Below the pieces are notes generated by a model. It was not told the origin of the DNA, ran no database searches, and saw nothing but the letters and a program-made list of their open reading frames with translations. Below are positions 51,307 to 60,694 of a stretch of DNA of 64,000 nucleotides, piece after piece. The translations under genes were made by a program, and so were the position numbers. Numbering within the stretch: the first letter of the stretch is position 1; each line of letters begins with the position of its first letter. Origin of the DNA: Mesorhizobium sp. Z1-4 (GTDB taxonomy: Bacteria; Pseudomonadota; Alphaproteobacteria; Rhizobiales; Rhizobiaceae); assembly GCF_004000235.1 (NCBI RefSeq), contig NZ_RCIO01000001.1, positions 372,001 to 436,000 on the forward strand, given 5' to 3'.

Positions 51307-52654
51307 CGGGGCGACCTCCCTGCCTGCCACCCGGACGCTGCCCCTTCGGCCCGGGTTTGCTGAACGGTTTTCCGGCTGGCTTTCCGGCCGGTTTTCCCGG
51401 CTTGCCTGCTGATTTCCCGGTTGGCCGATCCGCTGATCTGGCTGCCGGTTTGCCGGCAGGATTGGCGCTGCGCTTGGACCCGTCCCGCCCGTCCTTGTCG
51501 GACTTCTTTGAAAAGCGGCGGTTGGGGTCGGCGAGCGGCGTTTTCGCGGCAGAGGAAGCGGCAGCCTTCGGCCCCGACGGGCGCGCGCCGGGAGCCATCC
51601 AGACGTTCGACGCACGAGAACGGCGTTCATCGTTCGGTCGTTTTTCGCCTTCCTTGCCGGCGGCGGCATCGCGGCGCGGCTCCTTGGTCGACCAGCGGGC
51701 AAGCGTTGCCTCACGCTTGTCGTCCCGGCCGCCGAAGCCCTTCGCATCGCGGCTGCGCGGAGATGGAGCGTCGCCGGCTTTTTCCGGATTGCGCTGATTG
51801 ATGACGGGAGCCTCGAAATTCGCGCCTGCTTCGGCAATCAGTCTTTCGCCGAGCTGGTCGCGCAGCATGCGGCCCCGCAGTTCGCGCACTTCACCTTCAG
51901 CCATTTCGCCGAGCTGGAACGGCCCGTAAGAAATCCTGATCAATCGGGTGACTTCCAGCCCGAGCGCGGAAAGGATGTTGCGCACTTCGCGGTTCTTGCC
52001 TTCGCGCAGCCCAAGCGTGAGCCAGGCATTGGACCCCTGCACACGATCCAGCGATGCTTCGACTGCGCCGTAGAAAACACCATCGACAGCAATGCCGTCC
52101 CCGAGATCGGCCAGCGCCTTTTCGTCGACCTTGCCATGCACACGCACACGGTAGCGGCGCAGCCATCCAGTCGACGGCAATTCCAGGACCCGCGACAGAC
52201 CGCCATCATTGGTCAGGAGCAGAAGACCCTCGGTATTGATGTCGAGCCGGCCGACCGTAACGACACGCGGCAGGTCGGAGGGCAGCGATTCAAATACGGT
52301 TTTGCGCCCCTGTGGGTCGCGGTTCGTCGTCACCAAACCGGCAGGCTTGTGGTAGAGGAAAAGGCGGGTGCGCTCTATCTCCGGGATCGGCGTGCCATCC
52401 ACCTCAATCCTGTCGGAGCCGCCGACATTGAGCGCCGGGCTATCGATCACCTTGCCATTCACGGCAATCCGCCCCGCAGCGATCATCGCTTCCGCGTCCC
52501 TGCGCGAGGCAACACCGGCCCGCGCCAGGCGCTTGGCGATGCGCTCGGCCTCGCCGCCCGCCGGTGCATGCGGTTTCTTTGCCGGAGCCGGGCGTTTGCC
52601 CTTGCCGCTATCGAATTCGCGCCGCCTGGGCGGCTTTTGCCGATCTTGTGTCAT
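51287..52654 (-). CDS. rluB: Pseudouridine synthase RluB-like, with Lys/Gly/Pro-rich tail
   Basis: A 455-residue enzyme: N-terminal basic stretch, S4 RNA-binding domain (about 36-90, IAKRLARAGVASRRDAEAMI), then the RsuA-family catalytic domain with catalytic Asp138 in GRLDINTEGLLLLTNDG and LREGKNREVRNILSALGLEV. RluB makes pseudouridine 2605 in 23S rRNA. From about residue 290 a low-complexity tail follows (repeats like GKPAGKP and GRQGGRP), probably disordered and RNA-binding. The DNA for the tail is a run of near-tandem GGCTTTCCGG-like units. Divergent from tadA. Confidence 0.93.
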   Translation of the reverse strand: MTQDRQKPPRRREFDSGKGKRPAPAKKPHAPAGGEAERIAKRLARAGVASRRDAEAMIAAGRIAVNGKVIDSPALNVGGSDRIEVDGTPIPEIERTRLFLYHKPAGLVTTNRDPQGRKTVFESLPSDLPRVVTVGRLDINTEGLLLLTNDGGLSRVLELPSTGWLRRYRVRVHGKVDEKALADLGDGIAVDGVFYGAVEASLDRVQGSNAWLTLGLREGKNREVRNILSALGLEVTRLIRISYGPFQLGEMAEGEVRELRGRMLRDQLGERLIAEAGANFEAPVINQRNPEKAGDAPSPRSRDAKGFGGRDDKREATLARWSTKEPRRDAAAGKEGEKRPNDERRSRASNVWMAPGARPSGPKAAASSAAKTPLADPNRRFSKKSDKDGRDGSKRSANPAGKPAARSADRPTGKSAGKPGKPAGKPAGKPFSKPGPKGQRPGGRQGGRPDAGRRR

Positions 52655-52717
52655 GTGGCTTTCGCTGGTCAGGCCCGCTAACTAACAAAGGGCTGCTCAA
52701 GGTGCGAGGGAAATCGC

Positions 52718-53194
52718 GTGCGCCAGGACATGACCAAACGGAACGACCACATGCACGCCGCGCTCGACGAGGCGCGTGCCGCGGCCGGACGCGGCGAAGT
52801 GCCCGTCGGTGCGGTCATTGTCCGCACAGGCACGGTCATTGCCAAGGCCGGCAACCGCACCCGCGAACTCAACGACCCGACGGCGCATGCCGAAATTCTG
52901 GCGATCAGGCAGGCCTGCACCGCACTGGGCGTTGAACGGCTGACCGACGCAGATCTGTACGTGACGCTCGAACCCTGTGCGATGTGCGCCGCCGCCATAT
53001 CGTTTGCGCGCATCAGGCGGCTCTATTTCGGTGCAGCAGACGAAAAAGGCGGAGCCGTTCTGCATGGCGGCCGGTTCTTTTCCTCGCCAACCTGCCATCA
53101 TGCGCCGGAAGTCTACTCAGGCTTCAGCGAAACCGAGGCTGCGGCGCTGCTTGTCGATTTTTTCCGGCAAAAGCGCGGCCGGGCGGCCGACTAG
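52718..53194 (+). CDS. tadA: tRNA adenosine(34) deaminase
   Basis: A 158-residue zinc deaminase that converts A34 to inosine in tRNA-Arg(ACG). Motifs: PTAHAEI with His57 and catalytic Glu59, and PCAMCAAAI with Cys87 and Cys90. The C-terminal helix typical of TadA is present. GTG 52718 has GAGGG at correct spacing; ATG 52730 is too close to its AGG. The last 4 bases overlap the convergent lipoprotein gene. Confidence 0.95.
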   Translation: MRQDMTKRNDHMHAALDEARAAAGRGEVPVGAVIVRTGTVIAKAGNRTRELNDPTAHAEILAIRQACTALGVERLTDADLYVTLEPCAMCAAAISFARIRRLYFGAADEKGGAVLHGGRFFSSPTCHHAPEVYSGFSETEAAALLVDFFRQKRGRAAD

Positions 53195-53835
53195 AACAGC
53201 GAACGCCTGCCGCCTGCATCGCGCCGCGCCTTGCGTTCCTTCCGCCACTCGGATTCGCCGAGCTCATCGGTCGGCGCAGTTTCGGCCGGCTGCCGGTAGT
53301 CCAGCGGCGGTTCGCTCAGATATTTGCGCGAAGTCGGGTTGCCGCCCTGTGCATCCAACTTGCGCCGCCTGATCTCAGCGAGACGCTCGCGATTGCTTCC
53401 GTTGGAAAGCAGCGGGTCGCCATAGGTGATCTCGGTACCCTGCTCCCGCGTATCGTTGATGACGGAAGACCGGTAAACCGGATTGTCGGCGTTTTCGTCA
53501 GCTTCGGCACGAATTCGCGCGAGACGCTGCTCGGGCGATTCCGGCCAGGCCGGGTTTGACGCCGTGGTTACGTCGTCCTGCGGCTCGGGCAGCACGGCGG
53601 TGGTCTCAGGCGTCACCAGTTCGGGGCGCGGCTTGTAGGCAATCTGCGGCGTCTTCTTGCGCGAAGGGCCCAGCGCCAGAATACCGGATACGTCCTCCAT
53701 CAACTGCTTGCCAGCGGTTTTGTCGGTGCCGTAGGTCGGCGAAGAAACACAGCCGGACAGGACAATTGCCGCCGCCGACACAATGCCGGCAACGAGCGCA
53801 ACGCGTACTGGACGCACCTGATCGGAATTGACCAC
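53191..53835 (-). CDS. Putative lipoprotein, unknown function
   Basis: A 214-residue protein. Signal peptide with lipobox LSGC (Cys29) after VALVAGIVSAAAIV, so it is anchored in the cell envelope, probably in the outer membrane since +2 is Val. The rest is charged and low complexity, rich in Pro, Glu and Arg (SPEQRLARIRAEADEN, ESEWRKERKARRD), without recognised domain. It starts at GTG 53835. It lies 130 bases downstream of ileS. Confidence 0.8.
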   Translation of the reverse strand: MVNSDQVRPVRVALVAGIVSAAAIVLSGCVSSPTYGTDKTAGKQLMEDVSGILALGPSRKKTPQIAYKPRPELVTPETTAVLPEPQDDVTTASNPAWPESPEQRLARIRAEADENADNPVYRSSVINDTREQGTEITYGDPLLSNGSNRERLAEIRRRKLDAQGGNPTSRKYLSEPPLDYRQPAETAPTDELGESEWRKERKARRDAGGRRSLF

Positions 53836-53965
53836 TGAGTTCCGCCTCTCACATCACCGGCATTGCTGCCGGTTACTCATCCACCCAAACCCAAACCGTA
53901 CAAATCCGGCGACAAGATGACGCCGGATTTGGTGGCTTTCTAGCCGACGCGGCAGATTTGGGCAA

Positions 53966-56902
53966 TCAAAGCCTGCCAACAGCCTTAAGTTCCCGCAAGG
54001 CCGCCGCGTCGCGCGCCGACACGTCGGGGAATTCCGGATCGGAGCCGACATCATCGGTGTAGCGCCAGGAGCGCGCGCATTTGGTTCCGCCTGCGCGCGC
54101 GAAGACCACGCCGACATCCGCAACATCGTCCAGGCGGTAAGCGTCCTCTGGCGCATCGGCCGCCTCGACCGAAATGCCGCTGGTAATGCAGATCTCGGCC
54201 ATGTCGCGGTCGGCGATCGCAGCCTGCAGTTCAGTGTCTGCCACATAGACGACCGGTGCCGCTTCGAGCGAGGAACCGATGGTCTTTTCCTTGCGCTCGA
54301 TCTCCAGCGCGCCGGTGACGACGCGGCGCACCTGCCTGATCTTGCGCCATTTGGCGGCCAGCGCATCGTCGCGCCATTCGCCAGGCACTTTGCGGAACTG
54401 CTCCAGATGCACCGAGCGGGCGTCCGGGTAACGCTCAAGCCAGGCCTCTTCCATGGTGAAGGGAAGCATCGGCGCAAGCCAGGTGACCAGAATGTCGAAC
54501 AGGTGCCTTACGACCACCAGAGACGCCTTGCGGCGCGTGCTCGATGGCGCATCGCAATAGAGCGCGTCTTTGCGGATGTCGAAATAGAACGCCGAAAGCT
54601 CCACGACCATGAAATCAAGCAGCGAACGCACGATGCGCTTGAAGTCGAAATTGTCGTAACCCTTGTCAACCAATTCGCTGAGCTCGGCGAGGCGGTGCAG
54701 CATCAGCCGCTCAAGCTCCGGCATGTCGGCGACGGCGACGTCCTCACCCTCGTCATGGGCCAGCGTGCCCAGCATCCAGCGGATCGTATTCCGCAGCTTG
54801 CGATAGGCGTCGACATTGGTCTGGATGACGTTCTGGCCGAGCCGCTGGTCTTCCCAATAGTCGGTGGTCATGACCCAAAGGCGCAGAATGTCGGCGCCCG
54901 ACTTCGCCATCACGTCCTGCGGGAACACCTGATTGCCGAGCGATTTCGACATCTTGCGGCCGTCCTCCGCCATGGTGAAACCATGGGTGATGACGGTGTC
55001 GTAGGGCGCGCGGCCCCGCGTGCCGCAGCTTTCCAGCAGCGATGAATGAAACCAGCCGCGATGCTGGTCCGAGCCTTCGAGATAGACGTCGGCCGGCCAT
55101 TTCATGTCCGGGCGGTCTTCGAGCGTGAATGTATGTGTGGAGCCGGAATCGAACCAAACGTCGAGAATGTCGCGCACCATCGACCATGGTTCGTTGGCGC
55201 GGCTGCCGAGGAAGCGCTCGCGCGCGCCTTCGGCAAACCATGCGTCGGCACCCTCGGCCTCGAATGCTTCGAGGATGCGGGCGTTGACGGCATCGTCCTT
55301 CAAGACCTCGCCGTCTTCCGACACGAAGACGCAGATCGGAACGCCCCAGGCGCGCTGGCGCGAGAGCACCCAGTCGGGCCGCTCCTCGATCATGGCGCGC
55401 AGGCGCGTCTGCCCGGCCTTGGGCACGAAACGCGTGTCGTCGATCGCCCTCAGCGCGCGGCTCCGCAGCGTCGTGCCGTCGCCAAGGTCGAGATCCATAT
55501 GGACGAACCATTGCGGCGTGTTGCGGAAGATGACCGGCTTCTTGGAGCGCCAGGAGTGCGGATAGGAGTGCTTCAGCCGCCCGCGCGCGAACAGCATGTT
55601 CTTTTCGATCAGAGCGGTGATGACTGCCTGATTGGCATCGCCCTTCTTGCCGTTGTCGTCGATGACGCGCGCCGGCCCGCCTTCGCGGTCGGGACCGAAG
55701 CCCGGCGCATCCTTGGTGAAGAACCCGGCATCATCGACCGTAAACGGGATCGCGGTGTCGATGCCGCGCCCGCGCAGCGCGGCCGCGCCATCCATCCAGG
55801 CGTCAAAGTCCTCGCGGCCGTGGCCGGGCGCGGTATGCACGAAGCCGGTGCCAGCGTCGTCGGTGACATGTTCGCCGGGGATGAGCGGCACGACGAATTC
55901 GTAGCCGCCGCCGAGGCCCGAGAGAGGATGCGCACAGGTGATGGCGCCGAGTTCGTCGGCGGGAACATCGCGCAAGCGTTTGTACTCGAGCTTTGCTTTC
56001 GCGAAGGATTCCTCGGCCAGCGCATCGGCGAAGATCAGCTTTTCGCCCGGCCGGGGGCCGAAATCGTTTTCAGCCGCCGTGACTTCATAGAGTCCGTATG
56101 CGATGCGCGGCGAAAACGAGATGGCGCGGTTGCCGGGGATCGTCCACGGGGTCGTCGTCCAGATGACGACATGTGCATCTAGCAAATGATCCAACTCGGA
56201 TGACTCTTGACTCCACACACCATCTGCGACCGGAAACTTCACCCACACCGTGTCCGACTCATGGTCGGCATATTCCACCTCGGCTTCCGCCAGCGCGGTG
56301 CGCTCCACCACACTCCACATCACCGGCTTGGAGCCGCGGTAGAGCTGGCCGGACATGGCGAATTTCAGCAGCTCGCCTGCAATACGCGCCTCGGCGTGGA
56401 AGTTCATGGTCGTGTAGGGGTTCTTGAAATCGCCGACGATGCCGAGACGCTGGAACTCGCCGGTCTGCACGTCGATCCAATGCTGCGCGAAGTCGCGGCA
56501 TTCCTTGCGGAACTCGTTGACCGGCACCTGATCCTTGTCCTGCCCCTTGGCGCGGTATTGCTCCTCGATCTTCCATTCGATCGGCAGGCCGTGGCAGTCC
56601 CAGCCAGGTACGTAGTTCGAATCGTAGCCGCGCATCTGGAACGAACGCGTAATGACGTCCTTCAACACCTTGTTCAGCGCGTGGCCGATGTGGATGTTGC
56701 CGTTGGCGTAGGGCGGGCCGTCATGCAGCACGTATTTGGGACGACCGGCAGCGTCATCGCGCAAGACACTATAAAGGTCCATCTCCTGCCAGCGGGCGAC
56801 GATCTCGGGTTCCTTCTGCGGCAGCCCGGCGCGCATGGGAAACTCCGTCTGCGGCAGATAGAGCGTTTTCGAATAGTCGGTTTTATCGGCGGTTTCAGTC
56901 AT
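53966..56902 (-). CDS. ileS: Isoleucyl-tRNA synthetase
   Basis: A 978-residue class I synthetase. HIGH at 71-74 ([15 protein letters not shown]), KMSKS near residue 650 ([13 protein letters not shown]), editing domain between them ([16 protein letters not shown]), and the C-terminal anticodon-binding and zinc region (a single CARSW). Length fits the alphaproteobacterial type. The 253-base leader up to 57156 holds no gene; a hairpin CCTTCC-CGCTC-gtca-GAGCG-N3-GGAAGG (56999-57027) may be a terminator for the upstream SDR genes or part of the ileS leader. Confidence 0.97.
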   Translation of the reverse strand: MTETADKTDYSKTLYLPQTEFPMRAGLPQKEPEIVARWQEMDLYSVLRDDAAGRPKYVLHDGPPYANGNIHIGHALNKVLKDVITRSFQMRGYDSNYVPGWDCHGLPIEWKIEEQYRAKGQDKDQVPVNEFRKECRDFAQHWIDVQTGEFQRLGIVGDFKNPYTTMNFHAEARIAGELLKFAMSGQLYRGSKPVMWSVVERTALAEAEVEYADHESDTVWVKFPVADGVWSQESSELDHLLDAHVVIWTTTPWTIPGNRAISFSPRIAYGLYEVTAAENDFGPRPGEKLIFADALAEESFAKAKLEYKRLRDVPADELGAITCAHPLSGLGGGYEFVVPLIPGEHVTDDAGTGFVHTAPGHGREDFDAWMDGAAALRGRGIDTAIPFTVDDAGFFTKDAPGFGPDREGGPARVIDDNGKKGDANQAVITALIEKNMLFARGRLKHSYPHSWRSKKPVIFRNTPQWFVHMDLDLGDGTTLRSRALRAIDDTRFVPKAGQTRLRAMIEERPDWVLSRQRAWGVPICVFVSEDGEVLKDDAVNARILEAFEAEGADAWFAEGARERFLGSRANEPWSMVRDILDVWFDSGSTHTFTLEDRPDMKWPADVYLEGSDQHRGWFHSSLLESCGTRGRAPYDTVITHGFTMAEDGRKMSKSLGNQVFPQDVMAKSGADILRLWVMTTDYWEDQRLGQNVIQTNVDAYRKLRNTIRWMLGTLAHDEGEDVAVADMPELERLMLHRLAELSELVDKGYDNFDFKRIVRSLLDFMVVELSAFYFDIRKDALYCDAPSSTRRKASLVVVRHLFDILVTWLAPMLPFTMEEAWLERYPDARSVHLEQFRKVPGEWRDDALAAKWRKIRQVRRVVTGALEIERKEKTIGSSLEAAPVVYVADTELQAAIADRDMAEICITSGISVEAADAPEDAYRLDDVADVGVVFARAGGTKCARSWRYTDDVGSDPEFPDVSARDAAALRELKAVGRL

Positions 56903-57155
56903 GTCGGTCTCTCGGACCAGCAGGCGGCGCTTCGGCGCGTGGCGGCTGGTGTGAAATTCTAGCTAAGGTAGCGTATTCAAACGCGTTCGAATCCCGGACC
57001 TTCCCGCTCGTCAGAGCGCGCGGAAGGCCGGGCGGCTAATTCGCGATATGTGGCCGAAACCGGAGAAACGCCTTTTCATGGCCGGGCTTTTAGCCGAGCA
57101 CGCCGCGCGAATAAAGAGGCGGATTTCCGGCTCGGGCGAGATCCTGCCCGGTTAA

Positions 57156-57917
57156 TCACCAGACATCGCGGTCAAGCCTGTCAAAAATCACCCGGCGCAT
57201 GGCGCGGATCGTCAGGTCCGGCATCAGCCGACCGGCCAGTGCCAGCATGCGCGCGCGTGCATCCGAATAAACCGCCGCCCTGCCCGCCAGCGCTGCACCA
57301 ACAATGTGCCGGGCCGCAGCCGCAGGGTCGGTACGACGCTCAACGCTGGCGCCCGGCGGTGCGTGGCGGGCGGCGTGCGCGGTGCGCAGCGGGCCTGGAT
57401 AGGCCACAGTGACCGAAACGCCGCGCTGCGCGAACGGCTTGCGGACGCTTTTTGCATATGCCGCCAGCGCGTCTTTTGAAGCGGCATAAACCGCCGCACC
57501 CGGATAACCGGTGAAATGCGACAGTGACGAAACGAAACAGAGGTGGCCGTTCACGGCGTCCGCATTCACCAGAGCAGACGCCAGAACCATCGGCGCTTCC
57601 GTGTTGACCGCTACCAGCCGCCGGTAGGCCTCCAGTGGCACTGCTTCGAACCTGCCGGTCGCGCTGACGCCGGCGTTGAACAGGACCAGCCGGTACGGCC
57701 CGGCGGCGACAATCGCGTCCAGATTGCGGTCGAGGGCAACGCGGTCGGCAAGGTCGCAGATGATGCCAACAGCCATGCTCGCCGCCGGCGGCGCGTTGCG
57801 GTCGACCGAAACGACGTCGTAGCCGCTTGCCAGCAGCAATTCCACAAACGCCCCGCCAAGCCCCTCGCTGCCGCCCGTCGCCAGCGCGCGCGGGCGGCGC
57901 CCGGTTATCTGAGCCAC
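57156..57917 (-). CDS. Short-chain dehydrogenase/reductase
   Basis: A 253-residue SDR. Cofactor motif is TGGSEGLGG (a variant of TGxxxGxG), with NAG in LVLFNAGVSATGRF, catalytic Ser in FVSSLSHFTG and Y-x-x-x-K as YAASK. Start GTG 57917 overlaps the preceding SDR gene by 13 bases, so both are translated together. Substrate unknown. The open frame further upstream to 58124 is inside the neighbouring gene and is discounted. Confidence 0.88.
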   Translation of the reverse strand: MAQITGRRPRALATGGSEGLGGAFVELLLASGYDVVSVDRNAPPAASMAVGIICDLADRVALDRNLDAIVAAGPYRLVLFNAGVSATGRFEAVPLEAYRRLVAVNTEAPMVLASALVNADAVNGHLCFVSSLSHFTGYPGAAVYAASKDALAAYAKSVRKPFAQRGVSVTVAYPGPLRTAHAARHAPPGASVERRTDPAAAARHIVGAALAGRAAVYSDARARMLALAGRLMPDLTIRAMRRVIFDRLDRDVW

Positions 57918-58603
57918 GGCGTCACCGCGGCGGCCAGGTAGCGAGGGAAGCTGATCGTGCGGCGGCTGCGGCGGCTTGCCAATGCCCGCTCGAGCAGCCG
58001 GGCCATCGTTTCGGGCGATGTAAAAAACCGCCGGGCACGGCCGGGGTCGAAACCCGCCTTGGCATGGATGTCCGTTCTCACCGGGCCGGGGTGGATGACT
58101 TGCACCTTTGTCCGGCCGCGCCATTCTTCGGCAAGCGAGCGCGCCAACCCGTCGAGACCGGCCTTGGCCGCGGCATAGCTGGCAAACAGCGGCGCCCCGC
58201 GCCGGGCCGTCGAACCGATCAGGACCAGCCGGCCGCCTGAAAGCAATGGCGACAGGCCATACGCAAGCGCAATCGCCGCGACAAGATTGGCTTCAAGCGT
58301 GTTGCGGATCGAACCGGCCGGTTCGCTGGCCGGATCGCCAGACCAGCCGCTGCCCGCATTGAGGACCGCCAGATCAAGCGATTCCCAACCCAATAGATCA
58401 AGCGCCGCCATGATGTTCGACGCCGCCACCTCAGGCGCCGACTGGTCGGCCACGACATAGTGTGCATTGGCGGGAAGGATCGGCATGGCCTCGAGCTCAG
58501 GCATTCGGCCGGCAAGAAGCAGCTCTGCGCGTCCGGCGTAGCGGGCGGCGAGCGCAGCCCCGATGCCGGAAGTCGCGCCGGTGATCAATATATTCGGCTT
58601 CAT
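57905..58603 (-). CDS. Short-chain dehydrogenase/reductase
   Basis: A 232-residue SDR with classic motifs: GATSGIGAALA at residues 9-19, NAG in AVLNAGSGWSG, Ser in LIGSTARRG and YAAAK. It overlaps the second SDR gene and starts 47 bases after ribF. The two SDRs are divergent in sequence, so they are not a recent duplication. They may act as a heteromer. Confidence 0.9.
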   Translation of the reverse strand: MKPNILITGATSGIGAALAARYAGRAELLLAGRMPELEAMPILPANAHYVVADQSAPEVAASNIMAALDLLGWESLDLAVLNAGSGWSGDPASEPAGSIRNTLEANLVAAIALAYGLSPLLSGGRLVLIGSTARRGAPLFASYAAAKAGLDGLARSLAEEWRGRTKVQVIHPGPVRTDIHAKAGFDPGRARRFFTSPETMARLLERALASRRSRRTISFPRYLAAAVTPWLR

Positions 58604-58650
58604 CGAAGCTCGTTAGAAAATGCGCCGCCTGGCGTCGAGCCACATTGGCT

Positions 58651-59643
58651 TCACGATATCGCGAAGCCAAGCCTCGCATCGAGTTCGCCGAGCGGCACCA
58701 CACCGGCGAGCAGCGCCCGCGCCTCCTCCGCATCGGTTCGCATCTGGGCGACCAGCGGGTCGAGGCCGTCGAATTTCAGCTCCGGGCGCAGGAACGAGAA
58801 GAACGAGACTTCGCATTGCTGGCCATAGAGATCGCCCTCGAAATCGAACAGGAATGTCTCAAGCAGAACCGTTCCGTCATTCTCCACCGTTGGGCGGCGG
58901 CCGAAACTTGCGACGCCGTCGTGAACCGTGCCGTCGGCACGCCGGAACCGCACCGCATAGATGCCGTGGCGCAGATCGCTGCTGTCGGGAAGAGCCATAT
59001 TGGCTGTCGGAAACCCAAGCGTGCGGCCGAGCTGTTTTCCCGCCGTAACTTCAGCCGCAACCGTATAACGATAACCCAGAATGCCGGCTGCAACCGCAAC
59101 ATCGCCCGCCGTCAGCATTTCGCGGACGCGCGTCGAAGAGATCACCTCGCCGCCTTCATCGGAGAACGGTTCGACGGTCGACACGCCGAAGCCCAGATCG
59201 CGGCCGGCTTGGCTCAGAAATTCCGGATTGCCGGCACGGCCGCGGCCGAAATGAAAATTATGCCCGGTCACCACGTGAGACGCTGCCAGGTCGCCGACGA
59301 GCACCGTGCTAACGAAGTCCATGGCCTCGGTCTGCGCAAAATCTCTGGTGAAGGCGATCTCGACCACGCCTTCGAGACCGAGCGCGGCCAAGATACGGGC
59401 ACGCATCGGTGCCGGTGTCAGCCGGAACAGTTTGTGATCGGGCTGGAAGATACTGCGCGGATGCGGCTCGAATGTCAGTGCGACGACATGCACCCCAAGC
59501 GCGCGGCCCGTTTCCAGCGCCGACCCGAGTACGGCCTGATGGCCGCGGTGGACGCCATCGAAGTTGCCGATCGCGACAACCGCATTGCGCAGCTTCGCGG
59601 GGACTGCGCTTGAGCCCTGGTGGCGAACGAAGGTGTCTTCCAT
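58651..59643 (-). CDS. ribF: Bifunctional riboflavin kinase / FAD synthetase
   Basis: A 330-residue enzyme making FMN then FAD. N-terminal nucleotidyltransferase (GNFDGVHRGHQAVLGSAL, VALTFEPHPRSIF, TGHNFHFGRGRAGNPE and ISSTRVREML) and the C-terminal kinase domain (GRTLGFPTANMAL, VASFGRRPTV, FLFDFEGDLYG). Standard order. Follows the HAD gene with 15 bases between. It supplies flavin for the many flavoenzymes encoded here. Confidence 0.95.
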   Translation of the reverse strand: MEDTFVRHQGSSAVPAKLRNAVVAIGNFDGVHRGHQAVLGSALETGRALGVHVVALTFEPHPRSIFQPDHKLFRLTPAPMRARILAALGLEGVVEIAFTRDFAQTEAMDFVSTVLVGDLAASHVVTGHNFHFGRGRAGNPEFLSQAGRDLGFGVSTVEPFSDEGGEVISSTRVREMLTAGDVAVAAGILGYRYTVAAEVTAGKQLGRTLGFPTANMALPDSSDLRHGIYAVRFRRADGTVHDGVASFGRRPTVENDGTVLLETFLFDFEGDLYGQQCEVSFFSFLRPELKFDGLDPLVAQMRTDAEEARALLAGVVPLGELDARLGFAIS

Positions 59644-59658
59644 TTCGTCCGGCCTCGA

Positions 59659-60519
59659 TCAGCGCAGCCGCGGCATCGTTGCGCGGGGCCACAAACCATG
59701 TGCGGTCAGAAACGCGGACAGGCTCGCCGGCGCGGGGTCGCCGCCGCCATATTCGGCGGCATGAATTCCGGCGGTGATGAAAAGCGCGTCATAACCGGCG
59801 GCCGATGCGCCTTTGATATCCGTGAGGATGCCATCGCCGATGGCAAGAACTCTCGGATCCACCAATTCATGGCCGGCTGTGTCCGCGGCTGCCTTGAGCG
59901 CGGCATCGTAGATCGGCTTATGCGGTTTGCCGGCAATGAGCGTCCGCCCGCCCAGCTGGGCATAGTCGCGCGCCAGCGCGCCGGCACACCAGATGAGGCG
60001 GTCGCCACGTTCGACAACGATATCGGGGTTCGCGCAGACGAAGGGCAGATCGCGGGCGCGCATGCGGCGAAGCGCTTCAGCATAGTCGTCCGGGGCTTCG
60101 GCCTCATCGTCGAACAAGCCGGTGCAGACGACCGATTGGGCCTCGAATTCTTCGACCAGTTCTATGTCGAGCCCGTCAAACAGCATGATATCGCGATCGG
60201 CTCCCAGGTGGTAAACCCGGCGGGCGCCCTCGGCGATCAGGTCGCGCGTTACATCGCCTGAAGTGACGAGGCGATCCCAAGCCGCACGCGGCACGCCGAG
60301 CGCATCGAGGCCCGCCTCCACTTCCCGCTTCAGACGCGGTGCATTGGTCACCAGCACAACGATCTTGCCGTCGACACGTGCGCGCTCCAGCGCCGCAGCG
60401 GCAGGAAGCGCCGCCTCGACTCCGTTGTGCAGCACGCCCCAGACGTCGCACAGGATCACGTCATAGTCGCCGGAGATATCGGCAAGCGCATCGATTTTTC
60501 GCGGCAGAGATGCCGTCAT
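59659..60519 (-). CDS. HAD-superfamily IIA hydrolase (TIGR01459 family)
   Basis: A 286-residue HAD phosphatase with motif I DVWGVLHNG (nucleophile Asp in CDVWG), motif II VLVTNAPR, and motif III/IV GKPHKPIYDAAL and AIGDGILTDIKGASAAGYD. A NagD-like cap (C2A). Found with ribF in many Rhizobiales. Substrate unknown. ATG 60519; divergent from the EAL protein gene. Confidence 0.9.
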   Translation of the reverse strand: MTASLPRKIDALADISGDYDVILCDVWGVLHNGVEAALPAAAALERARVDGKIVVLVTNAPRLKREVEAGLDALGVPRAAWDRLVTSGDVTRDLIAEGARRVYHLGADRDIMLFDGLDIELVEEFEAQSVVCTGLFDDEAEAPDDYAEALRRMRARDLPFVCANPDIVVERGDRLIWCAGALARDYAQLGGRTLIAGKPHKPIYDAALKAAADTAGHELVDPRVLAIGDGILTDIKGASAAGYDALFITAGIHAAEYGGGDPAPASLSAFLTAHGLWPRATMPRLR

Positions 60520-60694
60520 CGCTGAATAAATCCGTTCTGGACCGGCGGAGAGTTGTGGGTGACGAGCGCCCGCAATTAACCGAAGCCGTTCACCCTGTCA
60601 CGAGCTTTTGCTTAACAGACGGCATGCCAGGTGGCAGAACAATCGCGAGGGGGCTTGGCCGCGCCGCAGGCGCCGGCAAGAGCGGTGTTGGGTA

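Noticed and set aside
56983-57005. TpsiC-like sequence GTTCGAATCCCGG suggesting a tRNA upstream of ileS
   Set aside because: No acceptor, D or anticodon arms can be built around it; chance match in a GC-rich leader.
56903-57155. Possible regulatory leader (T-box-like) for ileS
   Set aside because: No T-box sequence or anticodon-bearing stem seen, and T-boxes are not used by proteobacterial ileS; only one hairpin is evident.
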